In this document: in pieces, positions 8,165 to 15,198 of the stretch
How positions within the stretch are numbered: the stretch's first letter is position 1
How the letters are laid out: each line of letters begins with the position of its first letter
DNA from: an uncultured Microbacterium sp.
GTDB taxonomy: Bacteria; Actinomycetota; Actinomycetes; Actinomycetales; Microbacteriaceae
Length of the DNA: 64,000 nucleotides
Assembly (NCBI RefSeq): GCF_947489255.1
Contig: NZ_CANLCY010000004.1
Coordinates: 372,001-436,000, forward strand
Reading direction: 5' to 3'
The notes under the pieces: generated by a model
Seen by the model: only the letters and a program-made list of their open reading frames with translations
Database searches by the model: none
Told to the model about the DNA's origin: nothing
Translations under genes and position numbers: made by a program

Positions 8165-8767
8165 ATGGATGCCACGCAGTGGGACGAGCGCTACCGCGCC
8201 TCCGCCGGGGGAGTGTGGGCCACCCAACCGCCCGCCGTCGTGCGGGAGATCGCCACGCCCTTGGCGCCGACGACCGCCGTCGACATCGCGACCGGCGACG
8301 GACGCACGGCGCTGTGGCTCGCCGAGAGGGGCTGGTCGTGCACCGGCCTCGACTTCTCGGGCGCGGGGCTCGCGCTCGCCGCGGCCCGCCCCGGGGGCGA
8401 TGCGGTGCGATGGGTCCAGGGCGACGTGCACGACTGGGCGCCGGAGTCGCCCGTCGACCTCGTCGTCTCGTGCTACCTCCACCTGCCCGATGCCGCGGCG
8501 GTCGTCGCGCGCATCGCGCAGTGGGTGGCGCCCGGAGGCACGCTCCTCGTCGTCGGCCACGACGTCGAGAACATCGCCGCGGGAGGTCACGGACCCTCCG
8601 ATCCCGCCATCCTCTACACGCCCGACCTCCTGCGCGGTGCGCTCGACGATCGCTTCCGCATCCAGAGGTGCGAACGCGTCACGCGAACGAGTGCGGATGC
8701 CGAGCTGCGCGGCGGTCACGCGCACCCCGCGATCGACACCGTTCTGCACGCGGTCCGGGTGCGCTGA
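8165..8767 (+). CDS. Class I SAM-dependent methyltransferase
   Basis: The 200-residue Rossmann-fold methyltransferase starts MDATQWDERYRAS, followed by motif I VDIATGDGRTALWLAERG (SAM-binding glycine loop), then the acidic LDFSGAGL and the motif-II-like DLVVSCYLHLPD. The WDxRY N-terminus and overall size resemble tellurite-resistance/TehB-like and small-molecule methyltransferases, but the substrate cannot be told. ATG 8165 is preceded by AGAAGGAG; a GTG-type extension to 8099 would run into the repeat block. It stands alone on the plus strand and converges on the nuclease gene. Confidence 0.85.
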   Translation: MDATQWDERYRASAGGVWATQPPAVVREIATPLAPTTAVDIATGDGRTALWLAERGWSCTGLDFSGAGLALAAARPGGDAVRWVQGDVHDWAPESPVDLVVSCYLHLPDAAAVVARIAQWVAPGGTLLVVGHDVENIAAGGHGPSDPAILYTPDLLRGALDDRFRIQRCERVTRTSADAELRGGHAHPAIDTVLHAVRVR

Positions 8768-8848
8768 CGGGCGCACGGTCCGTCCCTCCGGACGGGGCCA
8801 CCGCACCCGCCGGGACGCGCGCACCGACGAGCCGACCGGCCGTGCCTC

Positions 8849-9631
8849 TCACAGCACGATGTCGTCGGGTCCCCTGAGCTCCCGCGGGGCGACCGGGCGC
8901 AGGCCGAGACGCGCGAAGGTGTCGGCGGCCACGAGCGGCCCGACGTCGACGCCCGCTTCGGCGGCGATGTCGGCGATCGGTGCCTGGAACGTGCGGAAGG
9001 CCCCGAGGGGCGGCACCGTGAGCCCCTGCCGCGTGTCGACGAGCTCGCTCTGATCGAGCACGAAGCCGGCCGCGGCGAGGGTCTCGCCCCGTCTCCAGGC
9101 CGCGATCTTCCAGAACCGCAGGGGCACCCGGATGCCGCGGTACGGCGGATCGCCGTCGTCGAGCACCGGCGCCGTGAACACCGCCAGCCGCTGATCGGTC
9201 GTCTCGGCGTAGGCGAGGACGTGGTCCTCGAGACCGAGCCACAGCTCCTTCGACTGGTTGAATCCGGCCGCCTGCGGGGCGGCGTTCGTGTAGAAGAACG
9301 TGGCCTCGGTGGCATCCCGAGCCTCTCCGACGTCTCCCCAGCCCGGATCGCGACGACGGACCAGATGGCCCCGATCGAGATCGTTGCGGCTGTAGACCTC
9401 GGGACCGGCCTGCGCATCGGCGGGCACCCGCGGGTCGAGGCGCCATTCGCCCGAGCGGGGGAGGTCGCGCAGGGTCGCCCCGTCGATCACGACGGCGGTG
9501 ACCGCGGCGAATCGGCGGTCCTCCCGCAGCAGCACCGAGAATCGTGCGTAGTCGAGCCGCGTCGTCGGTGCGGCGGGCGCGGGCAGGGGGAGGGGGAGGC
9601 CGAGGAAGTCCGGGTCGTAGCCGTCGCTCAT
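8849..9631 (-). CDS. DNA/RNA non-specific endonuclease (NUC1 family), apparently cytoplasmic
   Basis: The 260-residue protein carries the NUC1 (Serratia-type, beta-beta-alpha-metal) active site: DRGHL with Asp86-Arg87-Gly88-His89. Downstream come FFYTNAAPQ (Asn116) and FNQSKELWLGLE (Asn125 to Glu135), the Mg2+-binding Asn and surrounding helix. It would cut DNA and RNA without sequence preference. Unlike most family members there is no signal peptide or membrane segment, so the product would stay in the cytoplasm, and no inhibitor gene is obvious. ATG 9631 is the first plausible start. It is divergent from the fructosamine-kinase-like gene across only 46 bp. Confidence 0.85.
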   Translation of the reverse strand: MSDGYDPDFLGLPLPLPAPAAPTTRLDYARFSVLLREDRRFAAVTAVVIDGATLRDLPRSGEWRLDPRVPADAQAGPEVYSRNDLDRGHLVRRRDPGWGDVGEARDATEATFFYTNAAPQAAGFNQSKELWLGLEDHVLAYAETTDQRLAVFTAPVLDDGDPPYRGIRVPLRFWKIAAWRRGETLAAAGFVLDQSELVDTRQGLTVPPLGAFRTFQAPIADIAAEAGVDVGPLVAADTFARLGLRPVAPRELRGPDDIVL

Positions 9632-9665
9632 GCCCCCATGCTGCCGCGGACCCCCGACATCGCGA

Positions 9666-9671
9666 CAGACT
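9666..9671 (+). promoter_or_regulatory. -10 box (CAGACT) of a probable leaderless transcript
   Basis: CAGACT is followed by exactly 6 nt and the ATG at 9678, the spacing expected when transcription starts at the start codon. Confidence 0.5.
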
Positions 9672-9677
9672 GGACCG

Positions 9678-10439
9678 ATGGAACAGCACGTGAAGACCCG
9701 GGCCGACGCGCCTGCCGGCTTCTTCGCCGCGGAGGCCGCGGGCCTGCGGTGGCTCGCCGACGCCCACGGAGCACGCACCGTCGGCGTCGTCGAGGCGACC
9801 GAGGAGCGCATCGTGCTGGAGCGCGTCGCCGAGACGCCCCCGACCGCGGCGTCGGCCGAGGCGTTCGGTGCCGCGCTCGCCGCGACCCACGCCGCCGGAG
9901 CCACGGCCTTCGGCGCGGCGCCTCCCGGCTGGGAGGGCGACATCTTCATCGGCCGCCGACCGCAGCCCGCGCGTCCCACCGCGACCTGGGGCGCCTTCTA
10001 CGCGGCTCAGCGCGTCGAGCCCTTCCTGCCGATCGCCGTCGCGGCGGGGAACCTCTCGGCATCCGGTGCCGAGCTTGTGCGCCGCGCCTGCCGGCTCGTC
10101 GCCGACGGGGCGTTCGACGACGACGAGCCGCCCGCGCGGCTGCACGGCGACCTGTGGGCGGGCAACGTGCTGTGGGCTCCCGAGGGGGTCGTGCTCATCG
10201 ATCCCGCGGCCCACGGAGGGCATCGCGAGACCGACCTCGCGATGCTCGCGCTCTTCGGCTGCCCGTTCCTCGAGCGCATCCTCGCCGCCTACGACCGCGC
10301 GCGGCCGCTGCGCGCCGGGTGGCGCGAGCGCGTGCCGCTGCACCAGCTGCACCCCCTCGCCGTGCACGCGGCCGGTCACGGACCGTCGTACGGCCGGGCC
10401 CTCGTGGATGCCGCCGAGCAGACGCTCGCGGTGGCCTGA
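9678..10439 (+). CDS. Fructosamine kinase family protein
   Basis: This 253-residue protein has the aminoglycoside-phosphotransferase-like kinase fold of fructosamine/ketosamine-3-kinases. The catalytic loop is LHGDLWAGNVLW and the metal-binding segment is VLIDPAAHGGHRETDLAML. Family members phosphorylate Amadori products (sugar-modified amines) to trigger deglycation. The early KTRADAPAGFFAAEAAGLRWL stretch matches the family N-lobe. The start ATG 9678 sits 6 nt after a -10-like CAGACT, suggesting a leaderless mRNA; an in-frame ATG at 9630 overlaps the divergent nuclease gene. It is a single-gene unit. Confidence 0.88.
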   Translation: MEQHVKTRADAPAGFFAAEAAGLRWLADAHGARTVGVVEATEERIVLERVAETPPTAASAEAFGAALAATHAAGATAFGAAPPGWEGDIFIGRRPQPARPTATWGAFYAAQRVEPFLPIAVAAGNLSASGAELVRRACRLVADGAFDDDEPPARLHGDLWAGNVLWAPEGVVLIDPAAHGGHRETDLAMLALFGCPFLERILAAYDRARPLRAGWRERVPLHQLHPLAVHAAGHGPSYGRALVDAAEQTLAVA

Positions 10440-10480
10440 GGCGCCGGCTTTCGGCATCCGGGGGTCGCAGACGCGGGCGG

Positions 10481-10610
10481 AGCTCGCACCTTCCCGGGTA
10501 GGGGATGCGAGGAGCGCGCCGATCTGCGAGCCGCCGCGTGGGGCCGCGGCGCCCGCATCCCGCGCGAAGCTCGCACGTTCCCGGGCGGGGTCGGCCGATC
10601 TGCGCGCTCC
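10481..10610. repeat. Imperfect direct repeat between the kinase and DedA genes
   Basis: A word beginning AGCTCGCAC, followed by TTCCCGGG and later GATCTGCG, occurs from about 10481 to 10528 and again from 10567 to about 10605, with diverged sequence between. It is non-coding by appearance and a weak member of the intergenic repeat class seen elsewhere in the window. Confidence 0.5.
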
Positions 10611-10623
10611 GGAGCCGACGGGG

Positions 10624-11235
10624 TCAGCCCCGCGCGGCGGCCCGCCGCTTCGCGCGCCGCGCGAGCAGCAGGTCGATGCCCACGCCGATCCCCACCGCGA
10701 CGACGATCGACACCACCACCGCCACCACCGGACCCCCGGGCACGACGGCGGCGACCACCGCGCCGATCACCGCCTGGTAGGCGGCCCATGCCAGAGCCGC
10801 CAGGGCGGCGACGCCGAGATACCGCGCCGGCTGCACGCGCGAGGCTCCGGCGGCGAGGTTCACCGCGAGCCGGGCGAACGGCACGAATCGCGCCGTGAAC
10901 AGCACCAGCGCGGCATTGCGTTCGAGGCGTCGGCGCGCCCACTCCAACGCGGCCGACACGCGGGGCCCGCGCATCCAGGCCCATCGCTCGACGCCGACCG
11001 CGCGTCCCATCAGGTAGCAGCACAGGTCGCCCGTGAAGGCCGCCGCTCCCGCGACGAGGATCACCCCGCCCAGCGACGGAGTGCCGTGCGCGACCGCGAG
11101 GGCGCCGAACGCCGTCACCGCCGCCTCGCCCGGGATGACGACGAGGAACGCATCGGCGAACACCAGCACCGCCATCGCGAGCAGGGCCCAGGGGCTTGCC
11201 GCGATCGCCTGCAGCCATGCGTCGACGCCGTCCAT
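10624..11235 (-). CDS. DedA family (VTT domain) membrane protein
   Basis: The 203-residue membrane protein has the DedA/VTT hallmarks: an E-containing re-entrant segment LVVIPGEAAVTAFGAL near residue 30, GDLCCYLMGR, and the F(A)RFVPxxR-type motif seen as TARFVPFARLAVNLAAGAS. C-terminal transmembrane helices and a basic tail follow. DedA proteins act in the cytoplasmic membrane; several are linked to scrambling of polyprenyl-phosphate or phospholipid carriers. ATG 11235 gives the usual short cytoplasmic N-terminus. It is divergent from the glycosyltransferase-SGNH gene. Confidence 0.88.
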   Translation of the reverse strand: MDGVDAWLQAIAASPWALLAMAVLVFADAFLVVIPGEAAVTAFGALAVAHGTPSLGGVILVAGAAAFTGDLCCYLMGRAVGVERWAWMRGPRVSAALEWARRRLERNAALVLFTARFVPFARLAVNLAAGASRVQPARYLGVAALAALAWAAYQAVIGAVVAAVVPGGPVVAVVVSIVVAVGIGVGIDLLLARRAKRRAAARG

Positions 11236-11368
11236 CCCGTCACTCTCCGCCGCCGATCGAGACGCCCCGCCCACGCGGCGGTGACGCCCCGCGGAGCATC
11301 CGGTGAACATCGCGAACGTGGGCCCTCTGCGCGCCCCGCGAGAGCGCGCGAGGTCGCACCCTGGACTC

Positions 11369-13333
11369 GTGAGAGTCGCGCTGCTGGCCGAATCCTTCCT
11401 CCCGCACATGAACGGGGTCACCGGTTCCGTTCTCCATGTCCTCCGCCACTTGGCGGAGGCGGGGCACGAGACGCTCGTGATCGCCCCCAAATCCGGAGAC
11501 GTCACCGCCGACCTGCACGGTGCCCGCACCGAGCTCCTGCGCTCCGTGCCGCTGCCGTCGTACCCCGAGGTGCGGGTGGTGTTCGCCCGCGCGGCGCGCC
11601 TGGGCGCCCTGCTGCGCGACTTCGATCCCGACGTCGTGCACCTGGCATCCCCCTTCGTGCTCGGGTGGCAGGGACTCGCGGCGGCGGACGCCCTCAAGAT
11701 CCCCTCCGTCGCCGTCTACCAGACCGACGTCGTCGCGTATTCGCAGAAGTACGGCCTGCCGCACGCCACGGCGCTCGTCGCCGCCCACGTCGCCCGCTTG
11801 CACCGTCGCGCGACGCTCACCCTCGCGCCCTCGTCGGCGTCGATGCGTCAGCTCGAGGGACTCGGCGTGGATCGCATCCGTCGCTGGGGTCGGGGAGTGG
11901 ATGCCGTGCGCTTCGGCCCCGAGCACCGTGACGACGCCTGGCGTGCCGAGGTGGCCCCGCGCGGCGAGCGCATCGTCGGTTACGTCGGGCGGCTCGCGCC
12001 CGAGAAGCAGGTCGACGACCTCCGCGTCCTCGCCGGGCTGCCCGAGACCCGAGTGGTGATCGTGGGCGACGGGCCCTCGCGCCCGTCGCTCGAGAAGGCC
12101 CTCCCGGACGCCCTCTTCACCGGGCACCTGTCCGGCGCGGCGCTGTCGTCGGTCATGGCCGGCTTCGACGTGTTCGTGCACCCGGGTGAGAGCGAGACGT
12201 TCGGGCAGACCATCCAGGAAGCCCTGGCCAGCGGCGTCCCGGTGGTCGCGACGGGGGTCGGCGGTCCGCTCGATCTCGTGCGCTCGAGCGTCGACGGCTG
12301 GCTGTACAAGCCCGGCGACCTCGACGACCTGCGCGCCCGCGTCGCCGATCTCGTCGGCGACGAGTCGAAGCGCCGCGCCTTCGCCCGGGCGGCGCGCGAC
12401 GCCGTGCAGGGGCGCACGTGGGCGGCCCTCACGGGCGACCTCGTCGGACACTACGCGGATGCCATCGCCCTGCGCCGCATCGACGACAACCTGCTGCTGC
12501 GTGGCGGGCCACGCCCGGCGGCTGTCGAAGCCACGCGTACGCGGGGCCGCTGGACCCGCTTCGTGGCGCTCGGCGACTCGCTGACCGAGGGACTGTGCGA
12601 TGCGTCGCGCATGCCCTCGGGACAGTTCCGCGGGTGGGCGGACCGTCTCGCGGAGCTGCTCGCCCACACCAGCGACGACGGGCCCTTCCGCTACGCCAAC
12701 CTCGCCGTGCGCAGTCGCCGGGTGCGGCACCTGATCGACGAGCAGATCCCCGCCGCCCTCGCCCTGCAGCCCGATCTCGTGTCCATCCTCATCGGCGCCA
12801 ACGACCTCGTCGGGCCCGCCCCGATCCTGCCGGCGATCGTGGCGGAGGTGGAGTCGGCGGTGCGCGCGGTGCGACGCACGGGCGCCGACGTGCTTTTGGT
12901 GACGACCTTCCTGCCGCGCCGGCCCGCGGCCCGCATCTTCGCCCGCCGTTTCGCGGCCTACAACGTGCATCTGCGACGTATCGCGGCGGAGCAGGGCGCG
13001 ATCCTGCTCGACCTGGAGGCCGCCGCCGAGATCGGTGAGCTGCCGCTGTGGGCCGACGACCTGGTGCACCTGCGCTCCTCGGGGCACCGGCTCGTCGCCT
13101 ACCGCGCGGCGGAGGCGCTCGGCGTGCCCGATGCGCGCGCCCTGCTGGGCCTCGACGAGGCGCTGCACGCCGACGACGACGCACCGCGCGGCGGCTGGCT
13201 GACCCGCGACGCGTTGCCGTGGGTGTGGCGCCGCCTGCGCGGGCGCACCGCGGGCGACGGCGTCCGCGCGAAGCACGAGGCGTACGTCGAACTGCCCACC
13301 CGCGGCGACCGGGAGCGCACCCGCACGTCGTGA
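11369..13333 (+). CDS. GT4 glycosyltransferase fused to SGNH/GDSL hydrolase
   Basis: One continuous 654-residue frame joins two enzymes. Residues 1 to about 375 are a GT-B fold family-4 glycosyltransferase; the opening MRVALLAESFLPHMNGVT resembles MgtA/PimB-type mannosyltransferases, and the donor-site EX7E element lies at GESETFGQTIQEALASG near residue 274. Residues about 395-600 form an SGNH hydrolase: GDSLTEG near 402 (nucleophile Ser), IGAND (oxyanion Asn) and DDLVH (catalytic Asp/His). A basic tail follows. There is no signal peptide or membrane segment. I prefer GTG 11369 to an in-frame GTG at 11303 because it gives the family N-terminus. A role in mannosylation and deacylation of a membrane glycolipid precursor is an inference. 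Confidence 0.85.
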   Translation: MRVALLAESFLPHMNGVTGSVLHVLRHLAEAGHETLVIAPKSGDVTADLHGARTELLRSVPLPSYPEVRVVFARAARLGALLRDFDPDVVHLASPFVLGWQGLAAADALKIPSVAVYQTDVVAYSQKYGLPHATALVAAHVARLHRRATLTLAPSSASMRQLEGLGVDRIRRWGRGVDAVRFGPEHRDDAWRAEVAPRGERIVGYVGRLAPEKQVDDLRVLAGLPETRVVIVGDGPSRPSLEKALPDALFTGHLSGAALSSVMAGFDVFVHPGESETFGQTIQEALASGVPVVATGVGGPLDLVRSSVDGWLYKPGDLDDLRARVADLVGDESKRRAFARAARDAVQGRTWAALTGDLVGHYADAIALRRIDDNLLLRGGPRPAAVEATRTRGRWTRFVALGDSLTEGLCDASRMPSGQFRGWADRLAELLAHTSDDGPFRYANLAVRSRRVRHLIDEQIPAALALQPDLVSILIGANDLVGPAPILPAIVAEVESAVRAVRRTGADVLLVTTFLPRRPAARIFARRFAAYNVHLRRIAAEQGAILLDLEAAAEIGELPLWADDLVHLRSSGHRLVAYRAAEALGVPDARALLGLDEALHADDDAPRGGWLTRDALPWVWRRLRGRTAGDGVRAKHEAYVELPTRGDRERTRTS

Positions 13334-13363
13334 CGCCCGCCGGTGCCCCGGGGCTGCCCGCAC

Positions 13364-13552
13364 GGGAGGACCCTGAGCTGATCGCGGGCTCCGGCGGCGT
13401 CGCCCCGCGTGAAGGGAGGACCGTGAGCTCGTGGCGGGACCCGGCGGCGTCGCCCCGCGCGAAGGGAGGCCCCTGAGCTCGTGGCGGGATCCGGCTGCGT
13501 CGCCCCGCGTGAAGGGAGGACCCTGAGCTCGTCGAAGGGTCCGGGTGCGGCT
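13364..13552. repeat. Four-copy 50-bp tandem repeat with terminal REP-like hairpin
   Basis: Copies start at 13364, 13414, 13464 and 13514, exactly 50 bp apart; the fourth is partial. The last copy ends in a palindrome GGACCCT-N11-AGGGTCC (13518-13542) whose loop is the reverse complement of the loop in the 4.4-kb repeats. It lies between convergent genes, so it may also act as a terminator for both. Confidence 0.88.
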
Positions 13553-13568
13553 CGCCCGGCTCAGCCGT

Positions 13569-14894
13569 TCAGTACCAGCCGGTCTGCTCCGAGTGCGCCC
13601 ACGCACCGCACGGGGAGCCGTAGCGCGCGCTGATGTACGACAGACCCCACGAGATCTGCGTCGCCGCATTGGTGCGCCAGTCCAGACCGGCGGATGCCAT
13701 CTTCTCGCCCGGGAGGGCCTGGGGGATCCCGTAGGCGCCGCTCCAGGGATTCAGGGCGTCGGCTCGCCACCCCGATTCGCGGTTCCACAGCGACACCAGG
13801 CAGGAGAACTGGTCGTCGCCCCACCCGTAGGAGCGGATCGCGCCCCGCGCGTGATCGCGGGCCTCGCCGGGGCTCATGATCGGGCCGGCGGGTGCCGTCG
13901 AGCCGCCGCCGGAGCCGCCGCTGTTCGAACCGCCTCCGCCGGAGCCGCCGCCGCCCGATCCGCCGCCGCTGCCTCCCGACCCTCCCGATCCGGCGCCCGA
14001 GCCGCTGCCGTCGGCAGCACCCCCGCCGGCGTTCCCGGACCCACCGCCGGATCCTCCCGACCCGTTCCCGGAGCCGCCGTTCCCGGAGCCGGTGTTGCCG
14101 GAGCCGGTGCCGCCGGAGCCGCTCGACCCCGCGCCGCCCCCGGTTGCGCCGCCGACTTCGGCGGCGTCGCGCGCGGCCTTCTCCCGCTCACGGGCCGCGC
14201 GCTCCTGGGCGGCGGTGGTCTCGCGCAGGGCCGCGAGTTGCGCATAGAGCTCGTCCAGTCGCGACTGCGCCGCCGCGACGTCGGCCGCCTCGGCATCCGC
14301 CTCGGTCCGGGCTGCGGCGGCGGTGGTCTGCGCCTCGGTCGCCAGTCGGGTCGCCTCTGTGCGCGCCACCTCGGCCTGTGTGCGCAGCGAGGTCGCGACA
14401 TCCGCGGCCGAGCGGGCGTCGCCCGCGGTGCGCGCGCTGACCGCGGTGACGTGGTCGAGCAGACCGAGCCGCTGCAGCAGCGAATCGGGATCGGCCCCGG
14501 TGAGCAGCTGCGCCACCAGGGGGCCCGAACAGATCGTGCGATAGAGCCGTGCCGCGCTCGCTCCGGCTCGGCTGCTCGCCTGCGACAGGGCGGCGTCGGC
14601 GGCCGCGCTCTGCTGGGTCAGGGTCTGGGCGCGAGCGGCGGTCGCCTCCGCGAGCCGACGCGTGCGTTCGGCGGCGGCCGATGCATCCAGCGCGCGCCGG
14701 GAGGCGGAGGCGGCCTCGGCCTCGGCGGCATCCAGTTGATCTTTCAGCGCGGCCACGGCCGACTCGTCGGCGGCGGCGGAACGCGGGCTCGCCACGGCCG
14801 AGGTGACGGCGGCGGACGCCGGGAACGGCACGAGGGCGGCGCCCACGACCAGGCACGCCGCGAGCGTGTGACTGGTGAGACGCGTGAGACCCAT
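13569..14894 (-). CDS. Secreted coiled-coil protein with C-terminal lytic-transglycosylase-like domain
   Basis: This 441-residue exported protein has a signal peptide (residues 1-29, ending FPASA-A). A long Ala/Glu/Arg-rich coiled coil (about 40-245) follows, then a roughly 90-residue Gly/Ser linker (about 248-335). The C-terminal domain contains LVSLWNRESGW, NPWSGAYGIPQALPG and the ending RYGSPCGAWAHSEQTGWY, the actinobacterial transglycosylase-like fold with the probable catalytic Glu in NRESGW. The layout (coiled coil, linker, wall-cutting domain) recalls CwlO/RipA-type hydrolases that are gated by their coiled coils. The start at 14894 is 6 nt from a TAGCGT -10 box. No partner gene is adjacent. 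Confidence 0.85.
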   Translation of the reverse strand: MGLTRLTSHTLAACLVVGAALVPFPASAAVTSAVASPRSAAADESAVAALKDQLDAAEAEAASASRRALDASAAAERTRRLAEATAARAQTLTQQSAAADAALSQASSRAGASAARLYRTICSGPLVAQLLTGADPDSLLQRLGLLDHVTAVSARTAGDARSAADVATSLRTQAEVARTEATRLATEAQTTAAAARTEADAEAADVAAAQSRLDELYAQLAALRETTAAQERAAREREKAARDAAEVGGATGGGAGSSGSGGTGSGNTGSGNGGSGNGSGGSGGGSGNAGGGAADGSGSGAGSGGSGGSGGGSGGGGSGGGGSNSGGSGGGSTAPAGPIMSPGEARDHARGAIRSYGWGDDQFSCLVSLWNRESGWRADALNPWSGAYGIPQALPGEKMASAGLDWRTNAATQISWGLSYISARYGSPCGAWAHSEQTGWY

Positions 14895-14900
14895 GTGGTC

Positions 14901-14906
14901 ACGCTA
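14901..14906 (-). promoter_or_regulatory. -10 box (TAGCGT) of a probable leaderless transcript
   Basis: On the reverse strand TAGCGT is followed by 6 nt and the ATG of the transglycosylase gene at 14894. Confidence 0.5.
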
Positions 14907-14950
14907 GAGCACGAAAGCGTGGCGCGACCACCCCGGGGAGTCGTCGCTGG

Positions 14951-15198
14951 TAGGGTAGAGCGCGAATGCCGTGTTGGCATCCGCTCAAATACATATGAGC
15001 TCACGGAGCAGGCCGGCAGACGCTGGTCCCCTGTGGTGGACTCCCCGTCGGAACGCCGGGTGGTCGTCTACTGGTGGCCAGTCGCCGGGATTTCCGGGTC
15101 GATTCGTCGGCGCGCCCTTTCTGCCTGTTCCTGCTCCTTCGCATGTCAGCTCGTCGCCCATACGGGGCGGCGAGCCTAAACAAAGAAGGAGGGACCTC
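14951..15198 (+). ncRNA. pnp promoter and structured 5' leader (Actino-pnp-type candidate)
   Basis: A TAGGGT -10 box at 14951-14956 predicts a transcript start near 14963 and a leader of about 235 nt before the pnp start at 15199. The leader is rich in self-complementary GC stretches and has no credible small gene. Actinobacterial pnp genes are known to carry the conserved Actino-pnp RNA motif in this position; I cannot run a covariance search, so assignment rests on location and length. Such leaders are thought to serve feedback control by PNPase. Confidence 0.5.

Noticed and set aside
11240..13669. 809-codon frame antisense to the glycosyltransferase-SGNH gene
   Set aside because: Antisense artefact that also spans the 50-bp repeats.
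14971..15198. N-terminal extension of pnp from 14971
   Set aside because: It would translate the structured leader, lacks family similarity, and the TTG at 15199 has an ideal ribosome binding site.
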